Assembly: GCA_964648215.1 (NCBI GenBank)
Contig: CAZYMF010000275.1
Coordinates: 1-5,709, forward strand
From: CAZYMF01 sp964648215
GTDB lineage: Bacteria > Desulfobacterota > Binatia > HRBIN30 > JACQVA1
Direction: 5' to 3'
Length of the DNA stretch: 5,709 nt
Made by a program: the position numbers and the translations under genes
Shown here: positions 1-5,709 of the stretch, in pieces
How the letters are laid out: the number at the start of each line of letters is the position of its first letter
How positions within the stretch are numbered: position 1 is the stretch's first letter
Notes under the pieces: generated by a model
Told to the model about the DNA's origin: nothing
The model's database searches: none
Seen by the model: the letters and a program-made list of their open reading frames with translations, nothing else

Positions 1-1053
1 CTCGCGCACGAAGCGGTCGAAGCGGCCGGCGATCAGCACGATGCGGCGCCGCTGGGCGAAGACGGGGTGTGGCGGCGTCGACGGGCTGTCGGTGAACCGC
101 GCATCGAAGCGGCGCCGGTGGAGCACGGGTGGCTCGTAGGCGTACGACGGATGCCGGCCGAGGTAGGGCCGGTAGACGGCCGCTTCGACGTCGTTCCATT
201 CGTCGGTGCTGCGGACGTAACGCAGCAAACACTCGGGGTCGAGCACGTCGTAGTCGAGAATCCGGCTCGGCCGCAGCGCGGTGTTCCGTTCGGCCAGACG
301 CTGCTCGTCGAGCATGTAGGCGTGCAGGACGCTGAATCTCCAGTCGATGCTGCGTCCGAGAGAGACCGGAGACGACGGCCCGTACTCCGTGCCCAGCGTC
401 TCGTCGACGTACGCGAAGCGGGCTCCCCGCCGCAGAGCGCGCAGCCACAGGTCCCAATCGCAGCAGCGCCGGAGAATGAGATGCGGATCGTAGAGGCCGA
501 AGCGATCGAAGAAGTCCCGGCGGCAGAGAACGCCACCGTTGGCGATGGTGTTGATGTGCTGCAGGAGCTCGACGGTCAGCGGCCAGCGCCCGTAGACCAT
601 CGATCCGCCGCTCCCCTCGACCATCTCGACGTTGCCGTAGGCGGCGTCGGCGCGTTCGGCTTCCACGGCCGCCAGCAGGTGATCGAGCGCGCCGGCGCGC
701 CAGACGTTGTCGTCGAAGATGAAGGCCACGTAGGGCGCCCGGGCGAGAAGGATGCCCTCGATCGTGCGCACGGCGGGGAGGCCGGAGTTGTCGTCGTGCC
801 GAACATGGACGAGGCGCGCATCGCGCTCGCCGTACGCACGCAGCACGTCCTGGCTGCCGTCGACGGAGCCGTCGTCGACGACGATGAACTCGAAGTCGGT
901 GAACGTCTGCGCCAGGACCGAGTCGACACAGCGCGCCAGCAGCCCCTCGGCATTGCGGCAGTAGGTCGGCATCACCACGCTCACCCGCGGCGAGCGTGGG
1001 GCGCGCTCGTGTCGTAGGATCGTGCGCGGCTGGAGAAATTCGCGAAGCTTCAT
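1..1053 (-). CDS. Family 2 (GT-A) glycosyltransferase, 3' end outside the window
   Basis: This is a glycosyltransferase that probably transfers a sugar from a nucleotide sugar to a growing lipid-linked glycan at the cytoplasmic face of the inner membrane. The frame is open for 351 codons from an ATG at 1053 to position 1 with no stop, so the protein continues beyond the window. The GT2 fold is visible: strand 'VSVVMPTY' (residues 24-31), 'VVDDGS' (58-63) for nucleotide binding, 'FDDN' (113-116) at the metal-binding DxD site, and 'CDWDLWLR' (198-205), which matches the conserved (E/W)D-x-LW-R acceptor/catalytic region. The DDN in place of the commoner DDD or DxD is a tolerated variant in this family. 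Residues 206-335 are less recognisable, and 'RRIVLIAGRF' (336-345) looks like the first strand of a further Rossmann-like domain. The ATG overlaps the stop of the preceding glycosyltransferase gene as ATGA, implying translational coupling. Donor and acceptor are unknown. The family call is secure; the specificity is not. Confidence 0.9.
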   Translation of the reverse strand, partial: MKLREFLQPRTILRHERAPRSPRVSVVMPTYCRNAEGLLARCVDSVLAQTFTDFEFIVVDDGSVDGSQDVLRAYGERDARLVHVRHDDNSGLPAVRTIEGILLARAPYVAFIFDDNVWRAGALDHLLAAVEAERADAAYGNVEMVEGSGGSMVYGRWPLTVELLQHINTIANGGVLCRRDFFDRFGLYDPHLILRRCCDWDLWLRALRRGARFAYVDETLGTEYGPSSPVSLGRSIDWRFSVLHAYMLDEQRLAERNTALRPSRILDYDVLDPECLLRYVRSTDEWNDVEAAVYRPYLGRHPSYAYEPPVLHRRRFDARFTDSPSTPPHPVFAQRRRIVLIAGRFDRFVRE

Positions 1054-2165
1054 CGAGCCCCGTTCGCTTCCGGCCGCGAGCGTCCCGTGCCTCGCGGCGG
1101 AATCAGCCGCAGCAGCCGCGCGCCGGCCTGCTCGGCCGAGTGGTGGCTGGTCACGTAGCCGACGAGCGTGTCATAGAGCGCGCGATAGCGCTGGAGGTCG
1201 GCGGCGACGCTCTCGATCCGAGCGACCCACGCCGCGGGCTCGTTGTCGACGAGAAGGCGGCTCAACTCCGGTATCTCTGCCGCGAGGGTCGTGTACGGCG
1301 GCGTGTCGCTGAGCAGCGGCAAGGCGCCGATCTGGACGGCATCGAGGCACTTGATGAGCGATTTGTAGACGTTCTCCGGCCGCGCGACCAGCGGGCACAG
1401 CATCAGGTGGGGTCGCTGCTCGCGACAACGCGCCAACGCCCTCCGATAGTTGCCTTCGAAGGGCTGGAAGCCGGCGCGAAAACGCGCGTCCGCCGGCTGC
1501 GGGCCGTGAAAGAACGCCTGCCAGTCCGGGTGGCGTTCGCGCAGCGTCAGCAGCACCGGCTCGATGAACGCTTGCTCGGCCGCCCGCCACACTCCGCCCC
1601 AGTGGACCAGGCGCAGGCCGTCGTCGAGCGCAGGCAGAGGCGGGACCGGCCGGCGCGTATCGATCGCCGGGCCGTGCACCGCGACGGGGGTATCGCCGAC
1701 GCGCGACCGCAGGTAGTCGCGCAGCGGCTCGGTCGAGCACAGGATCAGGTCCTGCTCGCGCATCCGTCGCAGATACTCCTCGGCGTGAAGCACATGCCAG
1801 TCGCGAGCGAGGTGGGCGGCGTCTTGCATGACGAAGAAGTTGTCGTCGACGAAGTACGCCGACGGCACGCCGTGGTCACGGGCGACGCGGAACAGGTCGT
1901 AGAGCGGATCCTCGAGGCTGCGCAGAATCACCAGCGCGTCGTAGCGACGCGGATCGGGCGCCACGGCGCCGCGCCAGGGCTTCAGCGGTCCGGGCAGCAG
2001 ACGCCGTATACGGCGTTGCCAGCGCTCGAGCGGGGGTGGGGGGTAGCACCAGATGTCGCAGCGCGCGCCGCCGGCCGCCAGCGGCGCCTCGAAGTAGGCG
2101 TGGGTGAACACCCCCGTAAGGCAAGTGACCACCAGGAGGCGCAGTCGTCGCGGCGTCCGGTTCAT
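1050..2165 (-). CDS. GT-B fold glycosyltransferase (GT4-like)
   Basis: A 371-residue soluble protein, best read as a GT-B glycosyltransferase acting in polysaccharide assembly. The N-terminal half starts with a Rossmann strand 'LRLLVVTCLTG' (8-18). It carries 'YFVDDNF' (104-110) and 'DLILCSTEPLRDYL' (139-152), a pattern seen in GT4-like enzymes as a DDD/DDN segment followed by '..D.V..ST..L'. The C-terminal half starts near 'LRLVHWGGVW' (184-193), where a GT4 enzyme has its '..G....KG' loop. It continues with 'CPLVARPENVYKSLIKCLDA' (257-276) and 'IGALPLLSD' (279-287), equivalent to the donor-binding 'K..LE..A.G.PVV.S' block. The usual E-x7-E motif is not intact: by my alignment D275 takes the place of the second Glu and Y267 the first. 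The start at 2165 overlaps the acetyltransferase stop in an ATGA, and the stop overlaps the next glycosyltransferase start in the same way. No signal peptide or membrane segment is evident. The fold assignment is motif-based and no specific sugar can be named. Confidence 0.82.
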   Translation of the reverse strand: MNRTPRRLRLLVVTCLTGVFTHAYFEAPLAAGGARCDIWCYPPPPLERWQRRIRRLLPGPLKPWRGAVAPDPRRYDALVILRSLEDPLYDLFRVARDHGVPSAYFVDDNFFVMQDAAHLARDWHVLHAEEYLRRMREQDLILCSTEPLRDYLRSRVGDTPVAVHGPAIDTRRPVPPLPALDDGLRLVHWGGVWRAAEQAFIEPVLLTLRERHPDWQAFFHGPQPADARFRAGFQPFEGNYRRALARCREQRPHLMLCPLVARPENVYKSLIKCLDAVQIGALPLLSDTPPYTTLAAEIPELSRLLVDNEPAAWVARIESVAADLQRYRALYDTLVGYVTSHHSAEQAGARLLRLIPPRGTGRSRPEANGAR

Positions 2166-2665
2166 CGCGTCTTGCTCATCTTGCGCAACCCGTCGTGCTC
2201 GCCGACGTCGCGGAAGCCGCAGGAGCGGTAGAGGGCGAGGGCGGGTTCGTTGGCGGCGAAGACCTCGAGCTGGATCTCGCGCAGGTCGAGCGTGTCGAAG
2301 GCGTAGCCGAGGAGCAGCTCGGTGGCTTCGCGGGCCAGGCCCCGCGCTGCCGTCGGCTCGCCGACGAGCAGGCGACCGAACTCGGCGCGCCCGCGCTCCC
2401 AGTCGATGTTGTAGAGCGAGATCTGCCCGACGGGCCGCCCGGCGCTGCGCCCCTCTTCGATGATGAACAGAAAGTCGTCGTCGCGCGGCAGGTAGCTCTC
2501 GAACCAGCGTCGGTGCCCCTCCGGCGTGATCAGGTCGGAGTGGATGAACCAGCGGCGGATGTGATCCTGGTTGCGCCAGGTCCGTGTCAGGGGCAGGTCG
2601 GTCGCTTCGAGGAGGCGCAAGCGAACCCGCTCTCCGACCAGCGGCGTGATGTCGCGCTTGCCCAT
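2162..2665 (-). CDS. GNAT-family N-acetyltransferase, probably acting on an amino sugar nucleotide
   Basis: A 167-residue single-domain GNAT protein of normal family length. It opens with 'RVRLRLLEATDLPLTRTWRN' (13-32), typical of the RimJ/RimL-like branch that includes nucleotide-sugar acetyltransferases such as PseH. Residues 'PVGQISLYNID' (78-88) form the central beta strands. 'TAARGLAREA' (105-114) is the acetyl-CoA pyrophosphate loop, with Ala where Q/R usually starts the Q/R-x-x-G-x-G/A motif. 'VFAANEPALALYRSCGF' (135-151) is the conserved C-terminal strand-helix with the N...A..LY...GF signature. The gene lies 10 bases after the sugar aminotransferase and overlaps the next glycosyltransferase by ATGA. 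By analogy with WecE-WecD and PseC-PseH pairs, it is inferred to N-acetylate the amino group installed by its neighbour. Acetylation of a protein or another acyl donor cannot be excluded. No strong Shine-Dalgarno sequence precedes the ATG at 2665, so coupling to the upstream gene is likely. Confidence 0.88.
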   Translation of the reverse strand: MGKRDITPLVGERVRLRLLEATDLPLTRTWRNQDHIRRWFIHSDLITPEGHRRWFESYLPRDDDFLFIIEEGRSAGRPVGQISLYNIDWERGRAEFGRLLVGEPTAARGLAREATELLLGYAFDTLDLREIQLEVFAANEPALALYRSCGFRDVGEHDGLRKMSKTR

Positions 2666-2675
2666 CGCCGAAGGC

Positions 2676-3818
2676 TCACGCCGAACCGCCCACCAGGCGC
2701 AGTGACTGCCGCACGCCGCGGGCGACGCGTTCGACGTCGCCGCGCGACAGGCGCAGGTGCATGGGCAGGGAGATCGTTCGCTCGCTCGCCGCCAGCGAGC
2801 GCGGGCAGGTGCCGCGCGCGTGCTCGTACATGCGGTACAGCGTGTTGTCGCGGTAGTGCACGCCCGGGTAGATCTGCTGCTGATGCAGGGCCAGCATGAC
2901 CTGGTCGCGCCGGTCGACCAGCACCTGGTACAGGTGCCGCGACGACTCGCAGCCGGGCATCACCGGCACCCGCTCCACGGTGTCGCCCAGCAGCTCGTCG
3001 TACCAGGCGGCGACCTGCCGGCGGTAGGCGTTGTCCTGGTCCAGGTACTTGATCGCCACCAGCCCGATGGCCGCCATGACCGAGTTGCCGTGGTACTTGA
3101 AGCCCTCGTGCTCGACGTCGTAGTGCCACTTGTAGGCGCCGCCGCCGACCGTGCGGGAGTAGGTGTCCTTGTTGATGCCGAGCCACGTCCAGGTGCGCAC
3201 GTCGGCGTCCAGCCCGCCGTCCCGGAAGCAGATCATGCCGGCGTCGGCGGTCGGCAGGTTCTTCACCGCCTGGAAGCTGAAGACCGCGACGTCGGCCTCG
3301 GCGCCGACGTGGCGCCCCTGCCAGCGCGTGCCGGCCATGTGCGAGGCGTCGAGGATCAGGGCCAGGCCGCGCTCGCGGCACAGCGCGGCGACGTCGGCGA
3401 GCCGGCCGGTATTGCCGCCCATGCCCACGAACATCACCGCCCGTGTGCGTGGCGTCAGGCGCGCCGCCACCGAGTCCGGGTCGAGGCAGAGGTGCTCGTC
3501 GACGTCGGCGAAGGTCACCCGCAGGCCCTCGTAGAGAATGACGTGATTGGTGGAGACGAAGGTCAGCGGCGTGCTGACGACCTCGTCTCCCTCCTGCCAG
3601 CCGTGGTGCTCCTTGAGCAGGCGGACGGCGAGGTGCAGCCCGGCGGTGGCCGAGTTCAGGAAGTGCGCGTGCGCCAGGCCGGTGTAGGCCTTCCACGCCT
3701 CCTCGAACTCCACGGTCTTGAAGCCGAGGCCGGTCCAGCCCTTCTCGAGACAGACGCGGATCTCGGCCAGGGTCTCGTCGATGCGGAAGGTGGGTACGAA
3801 AAGATGGATGGGATCCAT
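2676..3818 (-). CDS. DegT/DnrJ/EryC1/StrS-family PLP-dependent sugar aminotransferase
   Basis: This enzyme converts a keto sugar nucleotide to an amino sugar nucleotide, using PLP and normally glutamate as amino donor. Numbered from the start chosen here it has 380 residues, the usual family length. Landmarks are 'GWTGLGF' (27-33), 'NSATAGLHLA' (55-64) for the PLP phosphate, 'STPLTFVSTNH' (82-92), 'DASH' (157-160) with the Asp that contacts the PLP ring nitrogen, and 'SFQAVKNLP' (181-189), where K186 is the Schiff-base lysine. 'GVHYRDN' and 'ERTISLPMH' near the C-terminus are also typical. An in-frame ATG lies 18 bases further upstream at 3836, but the ATG at 3818 is preceded by AAGGGGGG at a spacing of 5 bases and so is preferred. 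The gene follows wzt with a 22-base gap and precedes the acetyltransferase by 10 bases. All catalytic residues appear present. The keto-sugar substrate (3-keto or 4-keto) cannot be told from motifs. Confidence 0.93.
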   Translation of the reverse strand: MDPIHLFVPTFRIDETLAEIRVCLEKGWTGLGFKTVEFEEAWKAYTGLAHAHFLNSATAGLHLAVRLLKEHHGWQEGDEVVSTPLTFVSTNHVILYEGLRVTFADVDEHLCLDPDSVAARLTPRTRAVMFVGMGGNTGRLADVAALCRERGLALILDASHMAGTRWQGRHVGAEADVAVFSFQAVKNLPTADAGMICFRDGGLDADVRTWTWLGINKDTYSRTVGGGAYKWHYDVEHEGFKYHGNSVMAAIGLVAIKYLDQDNAYRRQVAAWYDELLGDTVERVPVMPGCESSRHLYQVLVDRRDQVMLALHQQQIYPGVHYRDNTLYRMYEHARGTCPRSLAASERTISLPMHLRLSRGDVERVARGVRQSLRLVGGSA

Positions 3819-3823
3819 GGCGT

Positions 3824-3831
3824 CCCCCCTT
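3824..3831 (-). promoter_or_regulatory. Ribosome binding site deciding the aminotransferase start
   Basis: On the minus strand this reads AAGGGGGG, one mismatch from AAGGAGG and followed by five bases (ACGCC) before the ATG at 3818. No comparable purine block precedes the upstream ATG at 3836, whose 5' flank reads GGCTCGATAACTTC. This favours the shorter protein. Confidence 0.65.
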
Positions 3832-3840
3832 ATCATGAAG

Positions 3841-4623
3841 TTATCGAGCCAGGTGCTCCGCCGCGGCGCCCGCCGTCGCCGTCGACTGTCCCGCCACGCT
3901 GGCCTGGTAGGCCTCGATGACCTCGGGGGTCGGGCCGTCCTTCCGGATGCGGCCGTGATCGAGCCATATCGTTCGACTGCAGACGCGCGGCAGCACCTCG
4001 AGGCTGTGGGAGGCGAACACCACGATGCTGGCCCGCTCCATGAGATTGTTCATGCGCGCGGTGGCGCTCTCCATGAACGCCGCGTCGCCCGCGGCCATGA
4101 CCTCGTCGAGCAACAGGATCTCGGGATCGACGGCCGTGGAGGTGGCGAAGGCCAGCCGCAGCAGCATGCCCGAGGAGTAGCAGCGCACGGGCAGATCGAG
4201 GAACTCGCCGAGGTTGGCGAAGCAGCCGATGTCCCCCAGGCGCTCTTCGATCTGCCGGTAGGGCATGCCCAGGAGCAGGGCCCGCGTGCGGATGTTGTCC
4301 CAGCCGTTGTCCTCCATCTCGAAGCCGGTGACGAACTCGAACAGAGGGCACACGTGGCCGTCGACGTGGACCGTGCCGTGCTGGGGCGGGTAGATCCCGG
4401 CCATGACCTTCAGCAGCGTGCTCTTGCCGGCGCCGTTGTGCCCGATCAGCCCGACGCGCTCGCCGGCGCGAACGGTGAGCGAGACCGAGCGCAGCGCGTG
4501 GATGGTTCGCGGCGTGGTGCGGCGCGGCACCAGGAGACGGGCCAGGGCCGACTTGAGCGACGTCGCCCGCTCCGCGTCGACGTGAAAGTCCACGCCGATA
4601 TCGTGAATGGAGATCAGCGCCAT
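3841..4623 (-). CDS. wzt: Polysaccharide ABC transporter ATP-binding protein, short form (Wzt-like)
   Basis: A 260-residue cytoplasmic ATPase that powers export of a lipid-linked glycan through its permease partner. The nucleotide-binding domain is complete: Walker A 'GHNGAGKST' (61-69), signature 'YSSGM' (149-153, the degenerate form typical of Wzt/KpsT/TagH-like proteins rather than LSGGQ), Walker B 'ILLLDE' (169-174), D-loop region 'AAGDAAF' (177-183), and switch His206 in 'SHS'. The N-terminal stretch around residues 20-40, ending in basic 'PRRTTPRT' before 'IHALRSVSL', is the extension characteristic of polysaccharide exporters. The protein ends about 25 residues after the core ATPase fold, so the C-terminal beta-sandwich carbohydrate-binding domain of E. 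coli O8/O9a Wzt is absent. The start ATG at 4623 has GAGGAG nine bases upstream and lies 16 bases after the permease stop. KpsT-type capsule export is an alternative role. Confidence 0.95.
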   Translation of the reverse strand: MALISIHDIGVDFHVDAERATSLKSALARLLVPRRTTPRTIHALRSVSLTVRAGERVGLIGHNGAGKSTLLKVMAGIYPPQHGTVHVDGHVCPLFEFVTGFEMEDNGWDNIRTRALLLGMPYRQIEERLGDIGCFANLGEFLDLPVRCYSSGMLLRLAFATSTAVDPEILLLDEVMAAGDAAFMESATARMNNLMERASIVVFASHSLEVLPRVCSRTIWLDHGRIRKDGPTPEVIEAYQASVAGQSTATAGAAAEHLAR

Positions 4624-4632
4624 GCTCCCGCG

Positions 4633-4638
4633 CTCCTC
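4633..4638 (-). promoter_or_regulatory. Ribosome binding site of wzt
   Basis: GAGGAG on the minus strand, nine bases before the ATG at 4623. It sits wholly in the 16-base gap after the permease stop and supports this start. Confidence 0.6.
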
Positions 4639-4639
4639 G

Positions 4640-5485
4640 TCACAGGAAGTACACGATGCGGCGGTGGTAGAACCGCGCCGTCAACCAGGCGCCGCCGGCG
4701 AGCACGGCCACCAGCAGCAGCGTGGCCAGGTAGCTGGCGGCGGGGGCCGGCCGCGAGTCGAGGAGCGGCCGCCGTACGACCTCGAGCAGGTGATAGAGCG
4801 GGTTGATCCGTACCACCCAGTCCAGGCCGTGGCTGCGCAGCATGTCGCGTTTCCAGATCACCGGCGTGATGTAGAACAGCACCTGCAAGCCGGCGGTGGC
4901 CATGTACGCGGCGTCGCGGAAGCGGGTGGTCAGATAGGCGAAGATGGTGGTCAGCAGGAGACAGGCGACGGTGAACAGCACGACGCCCGGCACCGCCCAC
5001 AACACGCCCCAGGCCGAGGGCCGGTGCAGCACCAGGGCGACGACGACGTATACCAGGGCGCTGATCGCCGCCGTCGTCGTGGTGCTGACGAAGAAGCGGA
5101 AGACGTAGACGTAGATCGGCAGGCCGATCTGCTTGACGTAGCCCTCGGAGGCGATGAACGCCTGGCCGCCCTCGGTGATCGCCGAGGTCAGATAGCCCCA
5201 GGCGATCAGGCTGACGGTGAGAAAGGGCAGGAAGCTGGTCAGATCCTGATGCAGCAGCGCGCCGTAGATCACGCCGAGGGCGAGGATCATGATCCCCAGC
5301 TGCAGGAAGATCCACGTTGCCCCCAGCACCGAGCGCCGAAAGCGCCGGCGCACGTCCTGCAGCCCGAGACGCACCCAGATCCGCCACAGCCCGACGGCAC
5401 GCGCCAGATCGCCCGAGATCGTGTGCCGTCTGCTGATTCTCCGTGTCGTGGCGGTTTCTACGAAGCCCGCGCTGTCACCACTCAT
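4640..5485 (-). CDS. wzm: ABC-2 type polysaccharide export permease (Wzm-like)
   Basis: An inner-membrane permease of 281 residues that forms, as a dimer with the ATPase encoded next, the channel for lipid-linked polysaccharide. An amphipathic cytoplasmic segment, 'QDVRRRFRRSVLGATW' (43-58), matches the conserved 'RDlk.RYr.S.LG..W' of the family. About six hydrophobic segments follow, near residues 57-78, 84-103, 126-153, 163-186, 195-211 and 251-272. 'YITPVIW' (205-211) and 'INPLYHLLEVVRRPLL' (227-242) are the hallmark late motifs. The start is uncertain: an in-frame GTG at 5524 would add 13 residues (294 in total), and an in-frame stop lies at 5576-5578. I prefer the ATG at 5485 because GTG is less used and neither start has a good Shine-Dalgarno sequence. 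It is the first gene of the block. The family is clear; whether the product is O-antigen, capsule or another glycan is not. Confidence 0.93.
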   Translation of the reverse strand: MSGDSAGFVETATTRRISRRHTISGDLARAVGLWRIWVRLGLQDVRRRFRRSVLGATWIFLQLGIMILALGVIYGALLHQDLTSFLPFLTVSLIAWGYLTSAITEGGQAFIASEGYVKQIGLPIYVYVFRFFVSTTTTAAISALVYVVVALVLHRPSAWGVLWAVPGVVLFTVACLLLTTIFAYLTTRFRDAAYMATAGLQVLFYITPVIWKRDMLRSHGLDWVVRINPLYHLLEVVRRPLLDSRPAPAASYLATLLLVAVLAGGAWLTARFYHRRIVYFL

Positions 5486-5545
5486 TGCTCGGTCTCGGTA
5501 CGGGTGCGAGAGGCGGTGGCTCACACGATCGGCCGCGTGTTGCGT

Positions 5546-5629
5546 GCGTGACCCACAGCATGCGTGCTGCGTTGCTTAGCCCTGATCGGGTGAAAAGGAA
5601 AGGGTGGGGAATCGACGACCGGGTCACGC
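5546..5629. repeat. 9-base perfect inverted repeat with 66-base spacer in the leader
   Basis: GCGTGACCC at 5546-5554 and GGGTCACGC at 5621-5629 are exact reverse complements. The match does not extend on either side. In G+C-rich DNA of this length such a pair can arise by chance, so a function (operator, leader RNA stem or element end) is only a possibility. Confidence 0.3.
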
Positions 5630-5636
5630 CAGGGAT

Positions 5637-5678
5637 GGGGTTCCCTCTCCTTCGAGGAGAGGGCCAGGGTGAGGTGAG
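5637..5678. repeat. Dispersed intergenic repeat of the CCCTCTCC...GGAGAGGG (REP-like) type
   Basis: A perfect inverted repeat, CCCTCTCCT at 5643-5651 and AGGAGAGGG at 5655-5663, encloses a three-base TCG loop. It is flanked by GGGGTT on one side and CCAGGGTGAGG on the other. The arrangement, read on the minus strand as CCTCACCCTGG then the hairpin, is the form I recall for a repeat scattered between genes in many proteobacterial genomes. No U-rich tract follows the stem on either strand, so it is not a standard intrinsic terminator. The class assignment rests on memory of the pattern and on one copy here; a genome-wide copy count would settle it. Confidence 0.6.
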
Positions 5679-5709
5679 TGATGGCCGCGACCGTTCTCCC
5701 ATCGCACGA

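Larger units (their letters stand above)
5486..5709. other. Leader region upstream of wzm, no convincing gene
   Basis: This stretch separates the permease from whatever lies to the right. Short open frames exist, but none has a recognisable domain or ribosome binding site. It contains the repeat at 5637-5678, a pair of 9-base inverted repeats (5546-5554 and 5621-5629), and a small hairpin CAGCA-TGCG-TGCTG at 5556-5569. I could not find a credible -35/-10 pair on the minus strand, nor a JUMPstart/ops element (GGCGGTAG). The operon promoter may lie further right, or may not be of the sigma-70 consensus type. Confidence 0.55.

Noticed and set aside
67..1017. A 316-codon open frame on the plus strand
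   Set aside because: It mirrors the truncated GT2 gene, whose minus-strand frame shows clear family motifs; the plus-strand product shows none.
996..2231. A 411-codon open frame on the plus strand
   Set aside because: It lies antisense to the GT-B glycosyltransferase and neighbouring ends. Its product is Arg/Ala/Val/Gln-rich with no domain, as expected where high third-position G+C suppresses stops opposite a real gene.
2587..3696. A 369-codon minus-strand frame overlapping the aminotransferase
   Set aside because: It is an out-of-frame Arg/Ala/Pro-rich reading of the same DNA; the other frame carries all catalytic residues.
2757..3920. A 387-codon open frame on the plus strand
   Set aside because: Antisense to the aminotransferase, low-complexity Val/Gly/His/Gln-rich product, no recognisable motif.
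3718..5551. Long overlapping plus-strand frames at 3718-4806 and 4607-5551
   Set aside because: Both are antisense to wzt and wzm and have repetitive His/Gln/Asp-rich compositions without domains.
5643..5663. Intrinsic terminator at the perfect hairpin
   Set aside because: No run of U follows the stem in either direction.
5475..5702. A 75-codon minus-strand frame across the leader
   Set aside because: Its 'SPWPSPRRRG' segment is a translation of the intergenic repeat, a common source of spurious small proteins; no domain and no ribosome binding site.
5486..5709. Promoter, JUMPstart/ops or attachment site upstream of wzm
   Set aside because: No GGCGGTAG element, no well-spaced -35/-10 pair, and no tRNA fragment or direct-repeat pair typical of an att site could be recognised.
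1..5709. A new defence, mobile or CRISPR-type system
   Set aside because: All six genes fit a polysaccharide export and assembly cluster; no nuclease, transposase, integrase or regularly spaced repeats were seen.

Overview
The window is a single-direction block of six genes on the minus strand, read from right to left. G+C is high, roughly two-thirds by eye. The block begins near 5485 and runs off the left edge at position 1. It looks like part of a surface-polysaccharide (O-antigen or capsule type) cluster of the ABC-transporter-dependent class. The high G+C, the Wzm/Wzt exporter and a repeat of the CCCTCTCC...GGAGAGGG type suggest a high-G+C Gram-negative bacterium, probably a proteobacterium. 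The sequence does not support a genus.

Layout in order of transcription: 5709-5486 is a leader without a convincing gene, holding a perfect hairpin that matches a dispersed intergenic repeat type, plus a few other inverted repeats. 5485-4640 is the ABC-2 permease (wzm). 4623-3841 is the ATPase (wzt), a short form with no C-terminal carbohydrate-binding domain. 3818-2676 is a PLP-dependent sugar aminotransferase (DegT/DnrJ/EryC1/StrS family). 2665-2162 is a GNAT N-acetyltransferase. 2165-1050 is a GT-B type glycosyltransferase. 1053-1 is a family-2 (GT-A) glycosyltransferase cut by the window edge, whose last visible residues may begin another domain.

The genes are packed as an operon: gaps of 16, 22 and 10 bases, then two ATGA overlaps (acetyltransferase to first glycosyltransferase, and first to second glycosyltransferase). 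A working model is that the aminotransferase and acetyltransferase successively make an N-acylated amino sugar nucleotide, the two glycosyltransferases build it or other sugars onto a lipid-linked chain in the cytoplasm, and Wzm/Wzt moves the chain across the inner membrane. The dehydratase or ketosugar-forming enzymes that would feed the aminotransferase are not in the window, so the sugar cannot be named.

I see no RNA gene, CRISPR array, transposase or clear promoter. The cluster type is well known. The points most worth a second look are the possible multidomain glycosyltransferase at the left edge, the unnamed amino-sugar pair, the short Wzt, and the repeat-bearing leader.
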